Of a DNA stretch of 35,367 nt, positions 31,065 to 35,367 are shown piece by piece (the first letter of the stretch is position 1; each line of letters opens with the position of its first letter). Under the pieces are notes generated by a model that saw nothing but the letters and a program-made list of their open reading frames with translations, did no database searches and was not told where the DNA came from. Both the position numbers and the translations under genes were made by a program. The DNA is from a virus, in the IMG/VR virus record IMGVR_UViG_3300036985_004952, positions 1 to 35,367 of that record; one strand, 5' to 3'.

Positions 31065-31582
31065 AATGCTTCAAAATAATCTTCTATATCGCCTAATCTT
31101 ATAAATGTATTTTCTTTAATTGTTTTGGCACCAATCATTCCGGACGCTATGCTATTGTCATCTGTCATGTTTTGCAATAAAGCTGCAATTGATTTAACAA
31201 AATACGCGCCGCTGCATTTTATGTTTGATATATTTTCTTTTTCCGATACCGCAATTACTCTATCGCCAATTAAATTCAAAGAGCCATATTTATTCTTATC
31301 GCTTTCAAAAACAAATATTGTATCTTCTTGGAAATCAATTTCTTGCTCTAATAAAGGTATAATATCACAATCAATAATTAAACAATCTATTTCATTTTCA
31401 ATCTCTTTTAATGTTTCTTTGCGGCTGTTTGTTTTTTTATTGCCAATCAAAATTGCTTGCGGATATAATTCTAATATCAAATCTATAATCCGATGCCCTT
31501 TATAATACAGCAAATGTTTTTCTTGCGGACTAATTGCTTTCATCCGCGTTCCATTGCCACCAATTGTTATAAAGACTTTCAT
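31061..31582 (-). CDS. Sugar-type nucleotidyltransferase
   Basis: 173 aa. N-terminus VFITIGGNGTRMKAISPQEKHLL carries the G-G-x-G-T-R-M...P-x-K signature of NDP-sugar pyrophosphorylases. The rest (IDCLIIDCDIIPLLEQEI, TIFVFESDKNKYGSLN) has the usual acidic strand end for metal. It is shorter than typical 230-300 aa members, so the C-terminal sugar-binding part is reduced. It would join NTP with a phosphorylated sugar or polyol. It lies between the ParB-like gene and the HAD-kinase, in ATGA overlap with both, and thus probably makes the donor for the glycosyltransferase downstream. Confidence 0.82.
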   Translation of the reverse strand: MKVFITIGGNGTRMKAISPQEKHLLYYKGHRIIDLILELYPQAILIGNKKTNSRKETLKEIENEIDCLIIDCDIIPLLEQEIDFQEDTIFVFESDKNKYGSLNLIGDRVIAVSEKENISNIKCSGAYFVKSIAALLQNMTDDNSIASGMIGAKTIKENTFIRLGDIEDYFEAL

Positions 31583-32181
31583 TTTAGCTTATTTTTTTCT
31601 TCTTTAAGTTTTTCAATAATCACGCCGCCGATATACATCTTTTGTTCGCGCCAAAATTTTATTAATGCCTGCGCTTCTTCGTAATGTTCTGCTTCAAATT
31701 CAATCTGAATTGCTTTCTTTACGCCATCCGCCATATCAGAAACCAAATTATCTAATCCGCCGCTTGCATCATCTAATAAACTATAATCAACATCGGCCGG
31801 CTGTTGCCATAAATCTAATCCGGATGCATCTATTAATTCACTATCCCAATTGTTTGCAAGCATATCGTAATCCCAATCTCCAAATGAAACATTATCCGTT
31901 ATTACAAATCTATCAATTTGTTCTTGGCTTAATTCGCTCACTAAAATAATTGGAACATCTTTTAAACCTACTTCTTGACATGCTCGATATCTTTGGTTGC
32001 CGCCAAGAATTACCATATCATTACTAACAACAATTGGCCGCAGCATTAACATCTCCGGAAATTCTCTTATACTTTTTAAAAGTTTTTTGTATTTATAATC
32101 CTTTATTACTCTTGGATTGCTTGGATTGATTTTTATTATATCAATCTTTACCATTTTTGTTGGCATTAGTTTAATTTCCAT
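31579..32181 (-). CDS. ParB-like domain protein
   Basis: 200 aa. The ParB/sulfiredoxin-superfamily domain covers residues 12-110: IIKINPSNPRVIKD, then LRPIVVSNDMVILGGNQRYRA with the GGNQRYRA box (60-67), and LSQEQIDRFVITDN. Many phage proteins join this domain to a DNA methyltransferase. Here the methyltransferase is missing and a 90-residue acidic/Gln-rich helical tail follows. Members bind nucleotide and DNA. Which role this one has (DNA recognition, nuclease or kinase) is not evident. It opens the modification operon and overlaps RusA by 11 nt. Confidence 0.8.
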   Translation of the reverse strand: MEIKLMPTKMVKIDIIKINPSNPRVIKDYKYKKLLKSIREFPEMLMLRPIVVSNDMVILGGNQRYRACQEVGLKDVPIILVSELSQEQIDRFVITDNVSFGDWDYDMLANNWDSELIDASGLDLWQQPADVDYSLLDDASGGLDNLVSDMADGVKKAIQIEFEAEHYEEAQALIKFWREQKMYIGGVIIEKLKEEKNKLK

Positions 32182-32506
32182 ATTTATTTATTTTAAATGC
32201 TATGTATTCCTTTCCTTTACTAACTATTTTTTTAACAATGTAAAGTTCATAAATTTGTTTATCGTCAAATCTATATCTTTTTTGTAAAATATCCAAAAAA
32301 GGTTTGACCGGATTGTCTATATCTTTGGCTGCATTGCTAAATCCAAACTCAATTTCTATGGTTAATGCGCCGGCCGGTATTTGCAGCGCAGGCAAAATGC
32401 AAAGCAATTCTGTTTCATAACTTTTATATTTCTTACTCTTGTATCTGCGCCCCTGCCATGCTTCGTTTACCGAGAGAGGTTGTATTTGTGCAATTCCTTT
32501 AACCAT
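32171..32506 (-). CDS. rusA: RusA-like Holliday junction resolvase
   Basis: 111 aa. N-terminal LSVNEAWQGRRYKSKKYKSYE matches the RusA start (P-L-S-x-N-x-x-W-x-G-R-x-x-K). The catalytic acidic site is KDIDNPVKPFLDIL (residues 66-79, with Asp67, Asp69 and Asp76), followed by DDKQIYELY. RusA cleaves four-way junctions, useful before packaging of recombined DNA. The first 40 nt overlap the HNH gene in another frame. The N-terminal match supports the start. Confidence 0.9.
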   Translation of the reverse strand: MVKGIAQIQPLSVNEAWQGRRYKSKKYKSYETELLCILPALQIPAGALTIEIEFGFSNAAKDIDNPVKPFLDILQKRYRFDDKQIYELYIVKKIVSKGKEYIAFKINKYGN

Positions 32507-32715
32507 TCTTTCTTTTCTTTTATATCTCCATATCTAATGTGGCATTCCCTGCATAATGCCATCAAGTTTTCAATACTATCTTTGTTGGTGCCGCCCATTC
32601 CGCGCGCATCTATGTGATGGATATCAACCGCTTTGCCGCCGCATGTTTCACATGGAACAAAATCTGAAACATCAAATCCAAAATAATCAAGATAAATTTT
32701 AGTATGCTTTTGCAT
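32467..32715 (-). CDS. HNH endonuclease
   Basis: 82 aa. PCETCGGKAVDIHHIDARGMGGTN carries the first Cys pair and the HH motif (about residues 22-46), then NLMALCRECHIRYGD with the second Cys-x-x-Cys. This is a compact HNH with a zinc-stabilised fold. Small HNH proteins in this position can nick DNA for packaging or replication. The gene overlaps RusA by 40 nt. Confidence 0.82.
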   Translation of the reverse strand: MQKHTKIYLDYFGFDVSDFVPCETCGGKAVDIHHIDARGMGGTNKDSIENLMALCRECHIRYGDIKEKKEWLKELHKYNLSR

Positions 32716-32783
32716 AATTTTTTATTAAAATTTCATGCGTTTTAAGTTCCCAATTTGGTAACTTTTAAAGCTCATTATTCGTA

Positions 32784-32867
32784 TTAATGCGTATCAATAC
32801 GGCTAACTTTTGAGCCACAAAGATATTTTTTTCCATCATAAGCATAAAATTGGATATTATTTTCCAT
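32784..32867 (-). CDS. Possible short peptide gene, 27 aa
   Basis: An ATG-TAA frame starting MENNIQFYAYDGKKYLCG and ending SRIDTH. An ATG one codon upstream (32870) would add one Met. It lies in an otherwise empty 204-bp gap (32716-32919) next to a direct repeat. A further frame of 16 codons follows (32775-32725). Length makes either frame weak evidence, and the gap may simply be regulatory. Confidence 0.28.
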   Translation of the reverse strand: MENNIQFYAYDGKKYLCGSKVSRIDTH

Positions 32868-32870
32868 CAT

Positions 32871-32905
32871 TTGTTAAATGTTTTTTTGGTGCTTGTTAAA
32901 TGTTT
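32871..32905. repeat. Short direct repeat in a gene-free gap
   Basis: TTGTTAAATGTTT occurs at 32871-32883 and again at 32893-32905, 22 bp apart, about two helical turns. The gap has no clear promoter. A 22-bp spacing fits a site bound by a dimeric protein on one face of DNA, so an operator or replication-related site is possible. Confidence 0.45.
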
Positions 32906-32919
32906 GCATAAATTTTTAA

Positions 32920-33141
32920 TCAATTTTCATGGACATTTAATCCTAAATTTTCTTTCAATAGTTTGATATTCAATATCTTATAAGGTTTTGCGGTACCTTT
33001 GCCAAATAACTCTCTGTTAATTCTTCTGCTATAATGCGCATCAAATAATTCAAAATTATTACAATCCATTTCTTTTGTCACAATTTTTATTTTTTTTGTG
33101 ACAGAAGATACGCCAATGGTTAATTCATAATAGTTTTGCAT
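32920..33141 (-). CDS. Hypothetical protein, 73 aa
   Basis: Not recognised. Strand-rich N-terminus (MQNYYELTIGVSSVTKKIKIVTKEMD) then FGKGTAKPYKILNIKLLKENL. It sits alone between a terminator (33194-33154) and the gene-free gap, so it may have its own weak promoter. Confidence 0.62.
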   Translation of the reverse strand: MQNYYELTIGVSSVTKKIKIVTKEMDCNNFELFDAHYSRRINRELFGKGTAKPYKILNIKLLKENLGLNVHEN

Positions 33142-33153
33142 GCAGCAAATTAA

Positions 33154-33194
33154 AGAAAAAAAAACCGCAGCACCAAATCAATGGATACTGCGGT
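33154..33194 (-). terminator. Terminator after the helicase-loader gene
   Basis: ACCGCAG pairs with CTGCGGT (bases 33163-33194, 7 bp with a 17-base loop). On the minus strand nine T residues follow. It lies just below the helicase-loader-like gene, so replication genes are separated from HNH/RusA and the modification operon by at least a partial stop. Confidence 0.75.
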
Positions 33195-33226
33195 AGAACC
33201 TAAAACAAAACAATCAAAGATAATAA

Positions 33227-33937
33227 TTATTTTTGTATTTCAATTAATCTATGTACTAAATAACCTTGTCTGTCCATTACTAATCCATTAATCTTTATGT
33301 ATTTAATGCCTGCCCTTGTTTCTCCCTGCTCTTTATAAATTGTATTGAAATCATCAAACCATTCTTTTGTTTGATTCCATTCTTGCGGATGTGGCGCATT
33401 GCTCACGAATGCAGGTTTTGCAAACTTTTTTTTCAGTTTATCTAATTCTTCGCGCACATTATCCGGCATTGGTACCGCATTATCCTCCCATTGTTTTTGC
33501 TGCGCCTGCAATTTTTCTTGCTCAACTTTTGTGCGCATTTCTTTTAACTCTAAATCAAATTTTTCAATAATAGCAAAAACAATACTCAAATCAAACCGGT
33601 CATAAATTTTAATATCCGGATATTTATTCATTTTAAACCTATTGAACGCGGTTGTAAAATGGTTTACGCTAAAATGATAATAATTTTGATAGAGCAAATT
33701 TGCACATTCTTGGATTTGATTTACATCCATATTCTTTGCTACATTGTAGCTGCTGCATAATCCTTCAACTAATCTGATTAACAATGCATTAACTAATTCA
33801 TTTCCTTCTGTTTTGCCAATTACAGCCAAAGATACCGGCTGCGTTTCAATTAATTGTCTAACTGCCGAATAACTTGTTGGCAATAAATTGTTCGGCTCTG
33901 TTGCGTAATTCATCACGCTGTTGTTTTCCTGCTTCAT
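33227..33937 (-). CDS. Helicase-loader-like replication protein (DUF6633-like)
   Basis: 236 aa. Core segments are NELVNALLIRLVEGLCSSYNVAKNMDVNQIQECANLLYQ and FTTAFNRFKMNKYPDIKIYDRFDLSIVFAIIEKF, which resemble the helical repeats of DUF6633-type phage proteins placed after initiators. I infer a loader of host DnaB. A coiled-coil/Gln-rich linker and a C-terminal beta-type domain (IKYIKINGLVMDRQGYL) follow. It overlaps the initiator gene by 80 nt, the longest overlap in this operon, so a shorter start is possible. No ATPase motif. Confidence 0.65.
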   Translation of the reverse strand: MKQENNSVMNYATEPNNLLPTSYSAVRQLIETQPVSLAVIGKTEGNELVNALLIRLVEGLCSSYNVAKNMDVNQIQECANLLYQNYYHFSVNHFTTAFNRFKMNKYPDIKIYDRFDLSIVFAIIEKFDLELKEMRTKVEQEKLQAQQKQWEDNAVPMPDNVREELDKLKKKFAKPAFVSNAPHPQEWNQTKEWFDDFNTIYKEQGETRAGIKYIKINGLVMDRQGYLVHRLIEIQK

Positions 33938-34574
33938 AATTGTTTTTTATTTTTGTGTAAGGTTGTTTTCTATCCCAATTTTTAACTGCTGCAATCCAAT
34001 CTAAATATTTTGCGCCTTTGCTTTCTGAATAACCAATTGCGGCATCGTGGTAAAATTTACATTTATCATTTGACCAATCCGGTAATTTTAAACAAAATTT
34101 TTCAAAATCAAAATATTCACTATCAGAAAAAAGGTGCAAGGTTTTTTTATCCTTTATTTTATTATCCTTTATTTTAATATCCTTTACTTTATTATCCTTT
34201 ATAGCATTGCGTTCGCTATGCGATGGCATTGCGTTTGCATCATTCCATCGTTTAGATGCATTGGAACGCGCTTTTTCTGATTTTTCATTTCTTGCATTTA
34301 ATCTTTTTTCAATTGATATGCTGCTAAAATAACCATCATAGATTTCAAATAAATCAAAATCCATAACAACTTTTAAAATGGTACCGGCATCAACGCGTAA
34401 ATCGTAAGCAATTAAATCGTAATCGCAGGCCATCTTATTTTCGTTATTGTATAAATCTTCAATTAAGGCCCAATAAATTCCGTATCCCTCTATTCCTAAA
34501 GAATAAATTAATCTTTTGATTTTTGTATCGCTGCGCGCATTGTAATCATGCGAAAAATAAAATGTTTCTTTCAT
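33858..34574 (-). CDS. DUF4373-type replication initiator-like protein
   Basis: 238 aa. Residues 1-110 match the Lin1244/Lin1753 (DUF4373) N-terminal domain: FYFSHDYNARSDTKIKRLIYSLGIEGYGIYWALIEDLY then ACDYDLIAYDLRVD and FEIYDGYFSSISIEKRL. These winged-helix proteins resemble DnaD/RepA-type initiators. The middle is Lys/Asp-rich repeat (KDNKVKDIKIKDNKIKDKK) and the C-terminal helical domain (FEKFCLKLPDWSNDKCKFYHDAA) contacts the next protein. The start follows aaaacacaATG. It probably binds the replication origin and passes the host helicase to the loader. Confidence 0.82.
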   Translation of the reverse strand: MKETFYFSHDYNARSDTKIKRLIYSLGIEGYGIYWALIEDLYNNENKMACDYDLIAYDLRVDAGTILKVVMDFDLFEIYDGYFSSISIEKRLNARNEKSEKARSNASKRWNDANAMPSHSERNAIKDNKVKDIKIKDNKIKDKKTLHLFSDSEYFDFEKFCLKLPDWSNDKCKFYHDAAIGYSESKGAKYLDWIAAVKNWDRKQPYTKIKNNYEAGKQQRDELRNRAEQFIANKLFGS

Positions 34575-34608
34575 TGTGTTTTGTTTTTTGGTAAAATTAA
34601 TAAATTAA

Positions 34609-34863
34609 TTACAGCACTATGGTACCGGCTTCCGCTTCAATTAATGATAGATTATTATTTAAGTATTGTCCAATGTCTATATCTTCTTCTCTAAACTCAC
34701 TTTTAAGCGATTTTAAAGAGTTATCGCCTACTCCGTAGTACATTAGCATCAATTTATAAACAAACTCCGTAGGGACGCCCATTTCTCTCCCTATCTGCAA
34801 ATATGTTTTATCGCTGCATTTAATGGCTTCTGCAACCTTTCCGATTAAAGTTAAATTTATCAT
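34609..34863 (-). CDS. Helix-turn-helix-like small protein, 84 aa
   Basis: Residues 5-40 (LIGKVAEAIKCSDKTYLQIGREMGVPTEFVYKLMLMYYG) read as helix-turn-helix of the Q-I-G-x-x-x-G-V-x-x-x-x-V-Y type, so DNA binding is likely. The rest is acidic (FREEDIDIGQYLNNN). It starts in ATGA overlap with the gene above, and could be a transcription switch between early and replication genes. Confidence 0.65.
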   Translation of the reverse strand: MINLTLIGKVAEAIKCSDKTYLQIGREMGVPTEFVYKLMLMYYGVGDNSLKSLKSEFREEDIDIGQYLNNNLSLIEAEAGTIVL

Positions 34864-35222
34864 TTTGTTTTTTTAATATAGAATGCTACTTGGTCAGCAA
34901 TTACCTGCATGGCACCAATTCTATCAAGTAACGATTGTTCGTATTTAATTAATTCCGCTGTGTCTTCTGTAATTTTATAACCAAATGAATTCGCGACTAT
35001 ATTTGGTGCTGATGTGCGGCGTAAGTAATTAATGATGCTGCGTATGCGGCTGTCTGCAAATTTGTATTCTTTTGATTGGCCGGAACGCTGATAAATTTTT
35101 TCTGCTAATTCTCTATTTGAATAAATTGCGCCGGTGTGGCGTAGCAATGCTTCAATATATTTTGATGCCCTTTGTTCAATTGAATTTAATTCAAAAGTAT
35201 ATTCTTCAAAATTTGTTATCAT
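34860..35222 (-). CDS. Winged-helix-like protein, 120 aa
   Basis: The pattern SNRELAEKIYQRSGQ, then SRIRSIINYLRRTS, then NSFGYKIT resembles a winged helix: recognition helix followed by a wing. A C-terminal helix (DTAELIKYEQSLLDRIGAMQVIADQ) could dimerise. First gene after the terminator at 42-1 on the circle, with an A-rich leader (aaaacaaaacacATG). Likely a DNA-binding regulator of replication genes. No specific family was named. Confidence 0.68.
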   Translation of the reverse strand: MITNFEEYTFELNSIEQRASKYIEALLRHTGAIYSNRELAEKIYQRSGQSKEYKFADSRIRSIINYLRRTSAPNIVANSFGYKITEDTAELIKYEQSLLDRIGAMQVIADQVAFYIKKTK

Positions 35223-35240
35223 GTGTTTTGTTTTATAGGT

Positions 35241-35367
35241 TTAAAAAAAATATTGCAAATAGAAATTAATCTATCTGCAATATGTTAATTTTTTAGAATG
35301 TTAAATCATCTTCTGCGTTTACTTCTTTTGGCTTTGGCACATAAGTATTTTCAACAACAGATAAATC
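35241..35367. repeat. Terminal direct repeat, copy 2
   Basis: This is an exact copy of bases 1-127. It carries a second image of the terminator at 1-42 and of the 3' end of the gene at 53-298. Joining the two copies gives a unique circle of 35,240 bp in which the last gene of the recombination operon, its terminator, and the first replication gene (start at 35222) are neighbours. Confidence 0.93.

Noticed and set aside
539-31684. Many plus-strand open frames of 60-250 codons
   Set aside because: They lie opposite real minus-strand genes, have improbable composition (rich in Cys, Ser, Phe, Leu from complement of A/T-rich codons) and no leaders or operon spacing.
32725-32775. 16-codon frame in the gap above HNH
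   Set aside because: Too short to support without conservation data.
33146-33177. Promoter before the 73-aa gene
   Set aside because: The TTAATTTG box ends 4 nt from the ATG and the TTTG falls in the terminator loop.

Overview
The window is a complete circular phage genome. Bases 1-127 are repeated exactly as bases 35241-35367, so the unique molecule is 35,240 bp. Every gene I can support lies on the minus strand, so transcription runs from high to low coordinates and across the join. No integrase, lysogeny repressor, tRNA, rRNA, DNA polymerase or replicative helicase was recognised, so a virulent tailed phage that borrows the host replisome is the best reading. The host is probably a member of Bacteroidota. 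The DNA is AT-rich, starts are preceded by A-rich leaders (aaaacaaaacgaa-ATG type) rather than Shine-Dalgarno sites, and two promoters match the Bacteroidota form TTTG-N18-TAnnTTTG. Several proteins also resemble families common in phages of that phylum.

Layout in transcription order. (1) 35222 to 32171: two small helix-turn-helix-like proteins, a DUF4373-type replication initiator, a likely helicase loader, an HNH nuclease and a RusA resolvase. (2) 32181 to 28613: five genes joined by 4-nt ATGA overlaps, encoding an orphan ParB-like domain, a sugar-type nucleotidyltransferase, a HAD-phosphatase/APH-kinase fusion, a TET-associated glycosyltransferase and a TET/JBP-like 2OG-Fe(II) dioxygenase. 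(3) 28602 to 17358: terminase, tail completion, tail hub, a repeat-rich tail fibre and the tape measure. (4) 17307 to 14598: capsid protease with scaffold, major capsid protein and probable tail tube, followed by a candidate structured RNA and a strong terminator. (5) 14375 to 9863: a promoter and an eight-gene glycan island. (6) 9815 to 4743: portal, connectors, holin, M15 endolysin, metallophosphoesterase and a candidate unimolecular spanin, then a terminator. (7) 4597 to 53: a second promoter, small early genes, ERF annealing protein, RecE-like exonuclease and an SSB-tail-like protein, closed by a terminator at 42-1.

The most notable system is region 2. It looks like a DNA base hypermodification operon: the dioxygenase would oxidise a 5-methyl group on DNA, the glycosyltransferase would load a sugar on the new hydroxyl, and the kinase and nucleotidyltransferase would prepare the donor. 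No DNA cytosine methyltransferase is present, so the substrate could be host-made 5-methylcytosine or, as in base J, thymine. A second strong signal is base composition. Reading all 35 kb I found no GATC, and also no ACGT or CTAG, while CCGG is enriched. Every Asp codon I checked before a C-initial codon is GAC although GAT is the usual Asp codon, which supports real selection against GATC.

Five genes too short for usual gene calling (39-58 aa, plus one of 59 aa) are added because they tile gaps with overlapping starts and stops. Functions of most early small genes remain unknown.
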